Source of the DNA: Scolanthus callimorphus
Lineage: Eukaryota; Cnidaria; Anthozoa; Actiniaria; Edwardsiidae
Reading direction: 5' to 3'
DNA length: 64,000 nt
Assembly: GCA_033964015.1 (NCBI GenBank)
Contig: CM066917.1
Coordinates: 29,339,951 to 29,403,950 of the forward strand
Part shown: piece by piece, positions 1 to 12,700 of the stretch
Layout of the letters: every line of letters starts with the position of its first letter
Numbering within the stretch: the stretch's first letter is position 1
Made by a program: the position numbers and the translations under genes
Notes under the pieces: model-generated
Databases searched by the model: none
What the model was told of the DNA's origin: nothing
What the model saw: the letters and a program-made list of their open reading frames with translations, nothing else

Positions 1-2108
1 CGTTCAAAGGCTAAACTTTAAAAAAATAAAAGACAAAACTTAAACGATTTTGCAATGCATAAAAAATAGCAACTGACGATTATGGTGGAAAGAGAATAAT
101 ATATAGGCAAATATATGATTGTTGTTAGTGAATTTAGGTAGGAAGCGCAATCCACAAAATTATAGCAAGTTAGTCGTCCCTACTGTAAAAGTTCTCACTA
201 TGACTATTGATTTCAAAGCCTATCACTGAGTCAAATACATCTACGACTATTGTTTTAAATGCATGCAGAATATTCCTCTTACACACACAGGAATAATAAT
301 GATAAGAAAAAAGCAGGGATAAAGGGGGAAATCATTCTATGGCAATTTAGGCGTTGCTTTATAGACTGGTGGTAGCAACTTTGAACTTATAAGCAAAAGT
401 AGCGAATGTAAGACTTTAATTTGTCCTCGGAGTAGCTTTCCTCTCTATGCTTGAAAGCCCTTTCCTATTCCAACCCCTTCCTTGTCTGAGGTTTCCTTTT
501 GAGGTTTTCTGCTGCTGGTCCTGATGTTTCCGCTATTTTTCGATTATGCCACGGGGGCAGCAGATTGCATGATCGTTGTGAACGAACTTTTGATATAAGG
601 ACTTCAAAGGCACAGTTTTGTTGCCGGGACTAAGGATGATCATCGAAAAATGGTGATATCGTTTAGATCGTAAAATCAAGCGACGGTGAATCTGATTCAC
701 CTTTTCATATTGATTTGCCTTTTATATATTTAATATGGCTTCATTCGACCAGCAGCACTGCCTGATTCACCTTTTCATATTGATTTGCCTTTTATATATT
801 TAATATGGCTTCATTCGACCAGCAGCACTGCATTTCATACTGTGATACCTTGAATTCATTGTCAGGTATTTATTTCCATGTCTTTTTGACTACCAGACTG
901 ATAGTTTCTAAAAATCAAATTTGACGATATGGCGGCCATCTTGGATCCGCCATTTTGAATATCACAGCAGCGCCATATCCGAATAATACGACAATTTTTC
1001 GTATAGAATTCTAAACTATCCTGTTCAAGTTAAATATTCGTTCGAATTTGAAATATAGCGACAAAACTATTTTAAGGGGTTCGCGAACAGCTGTCAATCA
1101 TGATGACGTCATTTTCACCCTTTAAAATGCAAAATCAGGGATGGCAACAAGAAAATTCGGATTCAGCGTTAAAAATTACATAAGAAAACTCTTGTTGCCA
1201 GCTTTTGCTAAAAAATGCCTCATGCGCCTTAAATATTGCAATTTTCTGATATTTCGTCTAGTCTATTCTTGGTCGGTGTAGAGTTCGCAGAATTATGAAA
1301 ATCGCAGTAATGAATTAGTTTGAATGTTCGCGTTCTTAATTCTTTACCAAATCTCTTCCTCGACGTTTCTATAAATAAAACGAAGTATAAAAAAGTGTGC
1401 TTGATGAGTAAAAAGTAATGAAAAAAATTCAGTTGAAAAGAGTAATTTAATGCATGCCCCAACGTATACCTTCAATCAAAAATCACCTGAACTGTCGTCG
1501 AAAAGTAAGCTGTATTTACTTTTTTGAAATAATATTAAGTTTTTGGATCTCATTTCGATTTCTACGGCAAAACGAACCCTTTTTATGTCTGAAGATTGTC
1601 TAACGGCTTCTATTGACCTATTAGATATTTCAAAAATCCATTCATGCTCCATTAATATTTTGCGTTATGATAATGACATGACTGCGCCCAGAAATTAACT
1701 CAGAGAAAAGGTTGATTTGTTATATATTTCAGCTTAAGAAAATCAACAAATGGTGGATTAACATATGCAAACAGCAACCGGTCTTTCGGGTAGTAAAGTT
1801 ACAATGCACTGGCTCTGTCAATGGACGTCTGGAAATGCATTTTTGCATTAGTGGATTACATTTTGACAAATGCGCGCTTTTGAAAGTTTTGGGACTTCAA
1901 CAAAACTACCTGGAAAGGCGCAAACACGAGAAATATTTTCGAGAAAAGTGGACACGTTGTACATGTTGAAAGCGTTTGTTTATTTTGGTTTCTTTTACAG
2001 AATGAAAAAGCAATCTTCAGCGATGCTTCTACTTGTTTGAAGCTGGTCCCAATTCGACAAATGGTTGCTTCTTCTTTGCAAGTTAGAAGGTGGTGAACCA
2101 ATTTACAG
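1..2108. other. Upstream region without a recognisable gene
   Basis: No protein with recognisable similarity is visible on either strand in this AT-rich stretch; the short open frames look random. It contains an exact 70-bp tandem duplication (listed separately). The sequence just before the first ATG at 2109 reads atttacag, so it could be a splice acceptor following an unseen 5' untranslated exon, or simply leader sequence. Confidence 0.5.
692..831. repeat. Exact 70-bp tandem duplication
   Basis: The segment 692-761 is repeated without a mismatch at 762-831; each copy begins ctgattcaccttttcatatt and ends with agcagcactgc-like sequence. Perfect identity means it is recent or an assembly duplication. 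Confidence 0.9.
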
Positions 2109-2838
2109 ATGGCGGAGGAAATTTGTCAGATTTTTGTGTCCCTTCCAACCAATGATGTATGTACTGTACGAGGGATTACACTAGATATGAAAATATTTCA
2201 GCTCAAATCGAGAATTGAACTGAAAACTGGAGTCCCCGGCGATATCCAACACTTGTACTTTATGAACAAAGAACTCTACGATGACTTATCATTGAAAGAC
2301 ACCAAACTTAAACAGGGCTGCATTGTCAGACTCAAGCTAGACACAAACTGGAAAGCCTGTTTGATGCTTGCTGGAGAGGCGACATTTATGAAGTTTTCGA
2401 AAACGGAGTGCAGTTTCTGGATGAGAGAGAGTTCCGGGGCTATAATATAGCATTGTGGAATCGACTTGTCATTCAACGAGCTAACCACGCTCTGTTTATA
2501 GCAAGCCATAGAGGATACCTAGGACTTGTCATCGAAATCTTAAATCGCAGTGCAGCAGACATAAATGGGAAAACTAGATTTGGGAGGACTGCACTCCATG
2601 TGGCGGCGTACCAAGGTTTTGTTGGTTGCGTCTCTTTGCTTCTCTCAGAGGGTGCACTTTGTAACCAAGTTGACTTTAATGGAAAAACAGCACTTGCTTT
2701 GGCCAGTGAAAATGGTCATATTTATTGTGAGAGAAGACTATGGCTGTACCAAGTTAATCTCAAGGCTTTTACAAATCAAACTGACAGCATGGAATCGATA
2801 AATTCACAAGAAACTCATACTAATGGTTTCAAGTTGAG
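2109..2838 (+). CDS. Exon 1 of the ANKUB1-like gene (ubiquitin-like and ankyrin domains, one frame break)
   Basis: The ubiquitin-like part is read in one frame up to about 2380 and the ankyrin part in another from about 2381, with no GT..AG intron between them. One extra G in the GG at 2378-2379 joins ...LAGE to GDIYEVFENG. The donor is ag|gttagt at 2838/2839. Confidence 0.75.
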
Positions 2839-5800
2839 GTTAGTATTCAACATGTCAAGGGGAACGGATTAGCCATGGGGCCGTGGGCTAGCGGATAAGA
2901 AACTAATATGTTAATTCACATTTAAACTCCAAGTTGCTTGCTATAGACACCAAATTACATACTGTCAAAAGAAAATTAAGTACAATACTGTACCATACTG
3001 TACAAATAAATAGACAACGTATGCACAACGAAGCCAACGAAGATCTGTTTTGAAAACAATATGTTCCTCGCCCGCTGCTTCAACATCTTTACAGATTTTT
3101 ATGACATTTATTTCAAACAATATTCAATGTTGAAATAATATCTAAAATATTTTAGTACTTGTGTCTCCATGCCAGTTGTTCGGTCACAGTTTTAAACAGG
3201 CTCGAAGAGGAATATTAGTTTTGACGTAGTTTGAAAACTTTGTTAATAGTTGCACACTGAGCCGGCCAGCAGCACGTATTATGACGTGACGCGTAGCTGT
3301 TTTCCATTATTCTCAGACAAGGGGCTGCTACAGGCAGACAATATAACAAATAGCCTTTCTGTGATCAGATAACGTCACATTCCCTTGTCGCTAAGCAAAC
3401 AATTTTGGTAAGGATTTTGTAGGGTTTGTGCCAGGATTTGGGGGTCAATTTGTCACCAAGCAACAGTTTCAAGGCTTTCCACATAGGGTGAAAAGAAGCA
3501 TGCGAAACATAATAAAAAGCAATTATTGTTCGAAGTTTTAGACATTTTTCAAATTTCTCTTTTTATGTTTACGTGACAACAATGATGCTTCAGTTACCCA
3601 TGTTTAGAAGCAAACACTGTTTCTCGAAAAACTGTGTTGCACTTCCGAAAATCAAAGAAAGTTCGACATGAAAATCTGAGATTTTCGTTGATTTGGCCGC
3701 GTGAAATATCGGGGCGAGGGAGACATGTTAAGAAATTTATAACCGCCTGGCATTTTCTGCATTGACATTGGTATTTTCAGACAAACTTTAGACATCATAT
3801 ATTGGAATTTTTATGGGACAAATTGACGATTCCTGTTTTTTATTAGGAGACATCTTGTATCTTGCGCGGCTTGGGGCTAACGCTGATAAAAGGCAACACT
3901 GATATACTGTTTCTGAGAGTTTTGATTAAATGTTTTCACGAAATTCAATTATCCACAATGTTACGCGTGTTCTCCTGTTTCATTATACGATATGGCGTCG
4001 TTAAAACCAGGTGTTTCTTTTTTTTTAAAGATCCTCCAAACGAAATTCTGGAAAGACTTTGTCATTCAATGAAAATCTACGCGGAAAAGATACCGATGAA
4101 AATGGGAAGGTATGGAAGTGTTTCTACGGCTAAAAAACCACAAAATAGATTTGCAAAGCATGACGACATTTCTATATTTGGGTTTTCTTTCACAGTTGAA
4201 ATGAAGATGCTTAAGACCTTTTTTCTTTTTTACAGAGAATCCATCTTCGCCTTCCCCACGTTCAGATCTCCAACGGTCTTGCTCCGCCTACAAGCTCTAG
4301 CAAGCGTAATGAGCAGAGCAATTCCCAGTTCCCTCTTGTGCAAATTGCTGAGAAATATCGAGAGCAACTTCAGAACCTCGACGGAAATCTCCCGGTTGTA
4401 AAACGAAACGAAAGCACACAAAGGGATGACCTTGGACCACAAACCGCTCCAAGCCTCTCACGGCTGAATGAGGACGAACAAGAGGCTGGTGCCGAGGATG
4501 CGGTTGCGCATGTGCAAAGCGCAAATTGCACCAACGTCCTGGTTAATGTTCCAGACTCGAAGTTGGTCGAGGCTAGTGAAGACTCGGAGAGAATAGTCCC
4601 TTGCGAGGAGAAGAAAACTACTAATTCGACGATGCACTCGCCCGAGCCTGCACGAGAAAATATGCCAAAGATCGATAACGAAGAAGTAGAAAGGTATTGA
4701 ACAACGACAGCGCTTTGCTAACCTCCCTCTCCTCTCTTTTTCTGTTGGTCAGTCAAACTCCCCGGCTTTGCTAATCAAGTTCTTACCCGGTTGCGCCTAC
4801 TGCAGTCGAATGATTCCGCGCGACGTTTATCGTTCTCGTCGCGACGAAAGCCTGTCGCTCGAGTGCACTAGACGAAACAGGGCAAATACCTGATTGGTCC
4901 ATATGGTTTGACTGGCGGAACAGAGATAAGCGCGATACAACGAATTTAGTAGTTGGATCATCGAGAATAAAACAACCACCACACCGGTCATCCCATCTGT
5001 TAGCATATCATATCAAGACGTTTGCCGCTAAACGGTGTCAACTTGGCGCCGTTGCAAAATTTCCTTATTTTGAAATCCCCTTTGGAAGGACTGTAAGTAT
5101 TTTTCCTCATAATTTAGCAAAAAAAAGGAGAAAAATCCCCAAAACCTACATCCTACTTGGTCGCCATTTTGTTTTTTCTCGGCCAACCACAGGTAGCCCG
5201 AGCGTATTCGCAGAAAATGGCAGCGCTATCTTATACATGCAAGAGTGGATTACCAAGAGTTTCCATATTTACTATGTACGCCCGAATCACAGTCAGAAAA
5301 GTGTCTATTTTTAGAACTAGGTTTCCCACTAAAATTCGTCATCCACAGGGTTCCCACTTTCTCGCCACGCGAAGAGTTGTGAGATCCAGCCTAAAATTAA
5401 ATCACAGATCATTCGAAAAACCTTTAAAGTTGCAAAGATATTGTAGGATATTCTCTATTTTTTTGTGTGTTGGGTATACGATGAATTCAGGGGAATCAAG
5501 AGGGATTCGAATACTTTCGCGCGCGAAATTCAAATCTAAAAATAGACACTTTGCTGACTGTGATGTGGACAAATACAGTACGAAAGATTCTAACTCTTGT
5601 TAATCTACTCTTGATACATGATATGATTACATTTTGGAAACGTACATTTCATTGACTTTCATGCTTGAATTACTAATGATAACTAATTGCTAATTATTTC
5701 AGGCCTACATCTGCAAAGCCCCAGCAAATTCGGAAACTGGACTTAGTAATGGCAGGCTCGCGTGATAGGACAAAGCCAAACTTTGGCGACGAAACTAAGG

Positions 5801-6798
5801 AATACGAAAACTACGGCCCGCCAAGAAACCCAGACAACTCAAATTCTGAAGTCTTCATTGATGTATCAGAATTTGCGTACAGGAGACGCAAACCGGCTCA
5901 AACGTTTGATCATTGGTTAGAAATGAAACGGAGTCAACATAAACTAAGACCTTCTACTACAAACTCTGTAGAAAAGAGCAAATTGGGTAAAGTTATAGAT
6001 CCAGACGCGTTCAAACAATGGTTGAACCGAAAACGGCATAACCATTCTCGTGGCTGGTCAGAATCAAGCTCTGCTAACACCAAGAAGAGCTACATCAGTA
6101 CGGGATTGTCATTTGATGGATGGCTAGAGAGTAAAACCAAAGCAGGTTTGGTGGGCAAGAGGCCTAGTCACGTGACCGAGCTAGACGAACATGGCGGGAA
6201 TATTCAGAGGACGGCGCGCGTAGTGGTTGCTGGTAAGACGTATGAGGAATGGTTGAACGAGAAATTGAAGCAAGTACAGGCAAATCAAAATAACGAAAGT
6301 GAGGAGGGATCCAAGAACGCGTCTAAAAGTGGTAAATCTTTCGAGGTCTGGCTTTTGGAGAAACGAAAACAAAACCAGATAGATATGATTCATAAAGCAA
6401 CCACAGCAAAATTGGAACAGAAACGCTTGGAATTTGAACAGTATCAGAGATATTTAAACCCTAATTACAAAACATTTGATGAATGGCTGGCCTTTAAGAA
6501 GCATCAGCATTTGATTGAACGCTTTCGCGCTGAAACCGATGCCAAGAAGCCCGAGGAAATTACCAAAGAAGACAAAGAAAAAGACGCGAATCTTGTTTTC
6601 GATATCTGGCTGACAATGAAATATGTGCAAGAGATGAAAGAAGAAGAAGACAAGTACAAAGAGATGGTGGAAAAATGGGAGAGGAAAGAACAACAACGAG
6701 CTCAGTTGAGACGTCTCATGCTAGCGAACAAAGCCAAGAATTCGTTTAAAGTGAGAGACAAATTGAGACACGTTCGCGCAAAATCAGCTGATTATTAG
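2109..6798 (+). CDS. Ubiquitin-like plus ankyrin-repeat protein, ANKUB1-like, with seven WLxxK repeats
   Basis: Four exons: 2109-2838, 4031-4109, 4236-4693, 5703-6798. All three introns are GT..AG and the phases join (AG|A, phase 0, AG|G). About 787 residues once one missing base is allowed for. Residues 1-80 form a ubiquitin-like fold (start MAEEICQIFVSLP). Residues about 105-205 hold ankyrin repeats, with the signatures GRTALHVAAYQGFVGCVSLLL and GKTALALASENGH. The middle is Ser/Lys/Glu-rich and probably disordered. The last exon carries seven [F/Y]xxWLxxK repeats (for example FDHWLEMK, YEEWLNEK, FDEWLAFK) in charged helical sequence, residues about 490-730. The UBL-ankyrin order matches vertebrate ANKUB1, whose function is not established. 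The WLxxK repeats recall ciliary or microtubule-associated coiled-coil proteins, which is only an inference. The reading frame breaks once, at the GG of 2378-2379. A polyadenylation-type aataaa lies at about 6844. Confidence 0.7.
2839..4030 (+). other. Intron 1 of the ANKUB1-like gene
   Basis: GT..AG intron of about 1.2 kb ending in a T-rich tract followed by aaag at 4027-4030. I see no gene or defined element in it; it is AT-rich and unremarkable. Confidence 0.6.
4694..5702 (+). other. Intron 3 of the ANKUB1-like gene
   Basis: About 1.0 kb, donor gtattg, acceptor ttatttcag. The phase (AG|G) joins the two flanking exons in frame. No inserted gene is recognised. Confidence 0.65.
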
Positions 6799-6841
6799 GT
6801 ATAGAGATTAAAACCGCTAAACATGTTTTATGTTACGTCCA

Positions 6842-6849
6842 TGAATAAA
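6842..6849 (+). terminator. Probable polyadenylation signal of the ANKUB1-like gene
   Basis: The motif aataaa lies about 45 bases after the stop codon at 6796-6798, the expected position for 3'-end processing. It is a short motif and could occur by chance. Confidence 0.4.
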
Positions 6850-8757
6850 ATAGAATCGCATACGCATAGCCTAATCGCACGATGAAAAAGCGAAATCGTG
6901 CTCTGATTGGCTGGTGGATTTCACGCGGAATCGCTCGCTTGCAACTGGCGGTTTTAGTTTGGCTTTCAGAATTTTCCTTTTTTGCCACCAGCTTTCGTGA
7001 GCATGTGATTATCCTATAGAATGAGTAATTTCAAGGAACTTGTTTTTTTGTCATATTTACAACTTTGAGTCTTTATCTTTTTGGACGGGGCAGTGTGACC
7101 CCGTTGCCATGGTTCCTCGCTCGGGTAGCGCTGGGTCGGGCAGCCTCAAGGCGCTCTGTGGTACGTACCCTGATTCATCCGCTACGGTAGAGTTCGTTGG
7201 CACTTCCTACCTCCGCGTCTGATCAACGTCACGGAATAAAGTGCTCTGCCAGAATAACATGAGGAAAGGCTGGTGCTACTGACGCAAAAAAATCTTAACA
7301 GTGATAGAATCGAAACTGAAAGTCAATAAGCAACTGTGGGCATCTGTTTCGACCTTGTTAGATCTCGCCATCACGGTGTAGCTAGAGCAGAGCGGTTGAT
7401 TGGCCGCCTACTAGAGCAAATGGTTATGACACAAGGACGCAATTTTAAGATACTCATCGACCGCATAAGGTCACATGCAAAGCGCGTGATCGTGTTCTGC
7501 CAGGTCGAAGATATGATATCTATATTAAGATAGATCGATTATAAACTCATTCGGACTGCAAATCAAATTCGTGTCGCATGAATTAACCTTGCTCGAGAGT
7601 ACGTTCAAGGAGCAATATGCGCATCGAAACAACATAGGTGGTGCCTGCACGAATGGCCCGGGAAAACATGCTGAATTTATCTCTCCCTTTTACGGATATC
7701 CGCGATATTAAAGGATTGCATTCGTTTCGAGCGTTAGCCTCCGATGAAGGGACGGACATAGTTGTTATTGTTCATGTTTACGTCCCCGCCGACGACGCAG
7801 ACCGCCTTGTTTTCCCGCAAAACGCGAGCTATACCACTCTTTAATATTCAAGTAACCAAACAAAAAATTGTTTCGAATGAGTACCAGTTAGGGGAACAAA
7901 GCACAGGACCCCCACCAAGCGGAAAAGGTCTTTGAGGAGAAGGTGCTGCCCCGGGGTGCTGCCTTTGCTCTGACATCTAAAAATGGTTAACAAGCGGCTT
8001 AGGATTACTGTTACAAATTACGTGCGTTCAACGACGTCTCTCGGTCGGAAACTCGATATCGCCTCTGCTAGAACGCAATTCATTATATGTTTACAGCCAT
8101 TTGGTTTATTTGGCATTTAGACTTAAATTTGAAACTTTTAGCCACGTGAGATCTGTAGTATCTGTCTCTTTTCAAAGAGAGGCTTTGAGCAAGTTTTTAT
8201 GTCTCTATTCAAAGAGAGGCTTTGAGCAAGTTTATGGGGTAAAACCTATAAAAAGTCGTGACAACAGCAAGAAAAACGACCAAAACGGAAATTTTGAAAA
8301 CTAGCATATTTTCCTAAGTTAGAACCCAAGTTAATCCTTACATGTAGTTCTTCGAAAAGAAACCAAAAGCAAGCCTTGAGATAAACTGGATTAGTTTCAA
8401 TCAAGATAGTTTCCTTGAAAAAGTGTCGACTTTTTTAAACTTCCTTATAAGGAAATATCTGCAAACTACATTTGTTTTTTCACTATTTTTATTGACCTAG
8501 AAAGCTTAAAACTCAACCAGAACTCAGATACACTTGAGAAAAGATGTTATGTACATTTTCCACTGTGTTTTTCACGGTCAAGAACCTGGAAACAAGGTAG
8601 ACAAGACACCACAGGAAGCCCGCTCGATCACTAAAAAGACGACACTGTTATCTTGATATTTTTTTTGTTGTTGGGGGGGGAGGTCAAAGTGCTCCAAATT
8701 CTAGTAAAATCTTGAAAATGAGCTTCAAAAATCAATGATGTTGGGCAAAGCGATGCA
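6850..8757. other. Intergenic stretch, no recognised gene
   Basis: Several frames of 60-68 codons exist, but none shows a domain, splice structure or family resemblance. A 40-bp segment containing aaagagaggctttgagcaag is duplicated in tandem at about 8170-8235. Nothing else is recognised. Confidence 0.45.
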
Positions 8758-9059
8758 GGGTTCGTACGCCTCCTGAAAACCTGGACTGAAGTCCTGGATT
8801 TTTATTGTGCTCCGGGAAAGTCCTTGAAGCTCCTGGAATTTCGAACAAATTCCTGGAAAAATCCTGGAAAAATGAAACGAATTTCATTATTTACAAAATT
8901 ATGAATGTAATTATTCTAAAAATTGTTTTCAAGCTTGAAACGTTATCGAAAATGGGACTGACAAGGCTGAAAATTATCCTGGAAAACTCCTGGAAAAATT
9001 CCGAAACAGCTCCTTAAATCTCCTCGGGATTTTTTCCAATTTCTGAGCGTACGACCCCT
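8758..9059. mobile_element. 302-bp nonautonomous element, hAT-like, with an 8-bp target duplication
   Basis: The ends are imperfect inverted repeats: GGGTTCGTACGC at the left and GCGTACGACCCCT at the right. The flanks are the same 8 bases, gcgatgca (8750-8757 and 9060-9067). The interior is full of tcctggaaaa-type repeats. An 8-bp duplication and CAGGG-like ends are typical of hAT transposons. No transposase is present. Confidence 0.8.
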
Positions 9060-9587
9060 GCGATGCATGTTTCATAATTGCCTCATGATTTGAAAATAAT
9101 TGGAACATATCGGTAAAAATCCTGAACTTGGCCCTTAAAAGACAATCAGAGGGATCGAATGACCACCAAGTGCTCTTGCCCTCGTACAATGGATTAATTT
9201 GGCGGGAAACTTATGGTTATCCGCGAAGATGAACTTACTAATGTTACAAATTAGTTCTTGGTGGGGGAGGGTGGAGAGCGAAGAGTTGTCCAATTAGGTG
9301 GATCGAATCGCGTGTGGCCACAACCATTTCTTATTCGCGGTTATGATAGGATAAGAGTTGTACAACGGTTCCTCCTCCCTCCCTCCATTTGGAAATGTGG
9401 CCCGCATCAAAACCGAATGTGTTGATCACAGTTGACATAAAACTTCCATAAAAATGGATTGAAATCCAAGAACCCATGCATGTCCCACTCAGACTTCAAC
9501 ACTACTAGACGCTGTCTATAGGCGACTCGGTTTGGTACATTTAACATAGATTTAAACAACGAGCGTTTCAATTAATCGTGTAAGAAA

Positions 9588-9776
9588 ATGGCCGATCTTT
9601 GTGTATTGCGTTTAGCAGTGTGTGGAAAAGTGATAGAAAAATCGGACCCCGAATTTCAATCGGAAATTCGAAAGGCATGGAATGCGAGGTTACACGCCAT
9701 GAATCCCATGGTCTTTGTCAAAGTGAACAACGTTGAAGATGTAGTACAAACTGTGAGATTTTGCAATGAAAATAAG
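9588..9776 (+). CDS. Exon 1 of the BBE-like gene
   Basis: Starts at ATG 9588 and ends in phase 0 at aataag|gtatgt. It encodes the first 63 residues, leading into the FAD-binding domain. No secretion signal is seen, unlike plant homologues, so the product may be intracellular or an upstream exon may be missing. Confidence 0.75.
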
Positions 9777-12700
9777 GTATGTGGTAACGAGTTATAATAT
9801 TTATAAACTTAAAGGCGTAACAAGGATTTCTACTCCTAGGGGAAAAAATCATATCCCTACAGATGTCAAAATACAGAATAATACATGGACACTTGGAGAT
9901 TATCATTGTGAACACTCGAACATAAATCTCCGCGCACCTATATTTTATAGGGCTATTCAAGAGGCGATTCAGCTAAGACAATACTTAGCACGAAAAAAGG
10001 GGCGATATCGCGAGGCCAAACTGTCAGCTCCCATTAAAATGTCAAAAGGCTCTGTTATTAATCACGGCTCTACTCAGGGGACTTAAGGCATGGGTCTCAT
10101 TTGCATTCAAAATGGCGGACTATCTTCAGTGGCTTTGCTTCTCCCACTGTCAAACATGGTTAAGGTTGTTAGCGGTCATGAAATACATAAATCTTATGTT
10201 TTGTTTACATAGAAACATGGAATGTGACCTTTGAACCTAGCATTTAAGCAATTTCATAAATGTCCTCGGGAGGTATGCAAAAGTTACAAACTCTGGGGAT
10301 TTAACAATGTGATGTGTTTAAGGTCACCACATGTATATCTGTTCCAATTCGAGAAAATGTCCATGTCATTAGGAATCCTATTTTAGGACACTGTGAAATT
10401 TGATATCCTTTAATAACTTCGAAATTAGAAATGTTGTGCAAGATATCGAATTGGAGTGATAAATACTGCCTGATAGCCTACCGTTTCCATAGGATGGTTT
10501 CAAGAGAGATGTGAATTTTCCGATACTCCCGAAGCTTTGAAGTTTCATTTCTTAAAATTGAGGTCAAAGGTTAAGAATTGGTTCCCATGGGAACGACAAT
10601 CAACAAAATTATCAAGAATGACGAGACCTATGACATTATATCAGAACAAGAAGCCTATCTTTAATCCATCAAAAATTAAGGACTGATTGAATGTTTTAAG
10701 GGCGTGGCCGCATGGACCCATGCCTTAACTCCCCTGAGTACTCTTTAAGATCTGATAGTCACCGCACTGACGTGGTACAATGGATTACTAAGAGACGGAA
10801 TGATTTTCTAACTGTTCGCTTCCAATTTAGATTTATCAATGTATTGTAATGAATGACCAGCTAAGAAAAATAGCCACGAAAAAAGCGATATCGCGAGTTG
10901 CGAAGACTAGAAGTAGGCCAAACTTCCAGGTCAAAAAGCTCTGTCATCACGGCTCTACTCTTTAAGATCTGGTAGTCACCTCACTGATGTGGTACAATGG
11001 ATTACTAAGAGACTGAATGGTTTTGTAATTGTTCGCTGCCAATGTTAGATTTATGTATTGTAATGAATGACCAGCTAAGAAAACAGCACAAAAAAGCGAT
11101 ATACTATTATTAATATTATTTTACATTTTATGCCAGAATGCTAAAAAAATTGACCATTGAAATTTAAAAGTTTCATAACTGTTGAACTAAACAAATTAAA
11201 AAAAAACGCAGACACGGTTTTTGAGAAACACCATTATATAAGGAAAAACAATATTTTTTTGCCGGTTTTGTGGTATTTTGACTCTTGCTGGCTGGAAAAT
11301 TATCTCTTCTTCACTGGAGGCAAAAACTCCCGATCTTCCTTCTCCTGGCAAAACTGAGGAACAGGTCAATTTTTGCCAGCAGTTCTTAGAACTTAGAACT
11401 TAGATATAATACTTCTATGGTAGCTTTCGCTAATACTAGAAGGGCGGTCAAGAGTCGTTTAAAGCCTCCGAAGGTGGGCTGGTGTCTTCAATGCCCGTAT
11501 TGCAGGCAAGGCGGTTCAGAAACGACGAGTCTAGCTTCGCTCTATACACTTGGCTTAATCCTTTGCGAACTGCCACAGTCTGCATGGTCGTGTTTTAGCG
11601 ATTGATGTAGGACGTCTGGCCTATGAAAAAAGACAAATGTTTTAATATCTCCAGTAATCATTCCAATATGCATAAGAAAGCTCTACCGTGGGATTATTGG
11701 AATGCATTGGAACACATGTACACGTCCCGGGGGGGAACTCCAATATTTTTTGGTCGGGGATGATCGTCGGAAATTTTCGATTTCACCCCTAAAAGATACC
11801 AAACATGGCGGGCCATGGCGTGGCTCAAACAATTTATTACCCTAAAAGATACCCTAAAAGATGAGGTCTTATGTACCAAGTAGGCGCGAAGGACTCGGGT
11901 AACAGGTAAAAGATACCCATCAAGAAATTTCCGTGTTTGTTTCTAATTTATCGTCTTCTTATCGAATAATCTCTCTTTCTTACATGGTTTTTGGAAGCAC
12001 CATCATAAGAAAAAGCAATTTGGACACAGTTTCGGCCCTAAAAGATACCAATCTCCCTAAAATTTATTGAAGATGAAGATCACCCCTAAACCACCGTGAT
12101 TTTAACCCCTAAAAGATACGACGATCATCCCCGACCAAAACATATGGGAGTCCCGTCCCCCCCCCCCCCTGGGGTACACGTGCGAACAATTTGCAGACGT
12201 TTTAGCAACACATTTGACGCAAAATAGTGCCCGAGGAGACAAACAAAGTTGCCGCCAACGTTTTGGCTCACAGTGGGAGAGTACGTTTCGCGGCAAAATC
12301 GCGACGATTATAAAAGGAGTCTACTGTGATTGCTTGCGTTCCATATGGTGTCCTTACCTCAAATCTTGGACACTTATCGATTACTAAGGGATGGACCAGT
12401 CAAGGTTACTGAGAACCGGACATGTCGATATGCAAATGATATGCATATCGAATTATCTCACACTCTGTGCCCACGAACGTCCTGGAAAAACAATCATACA
12501 ACTCCTTAGTTCGACCAAAACATATCAACCTATATATCGGTGGAAAGCTCATAGAATGGACTAGCGGGCTATGGCAAAAAGAAATAACTTATTAATAAAA
12601 AAATTTCAGGATTGATTAAATATTTTGGTGTGCCATTTCAACCATACTAGTCCAATACTCTGACAAATTTATGCATGGTATTGTTCTTCTCCATTGTATT

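Noticed and set aside
3862..4401. 179-codon frame overlapping ANKUB1-like exons 2 and 3
   Set aside because: It reads through two introns in the wrong frame. The phase-matched frame (SSKRNSGKTLSF joined to RIHLRLPHVQ) is supported by splice sites on both sides.
7040..7844. Three short frames of 60-68 codons
   Set aside because: No domain, no matching splice sites and no repeat or family similarity; consistent with chance.
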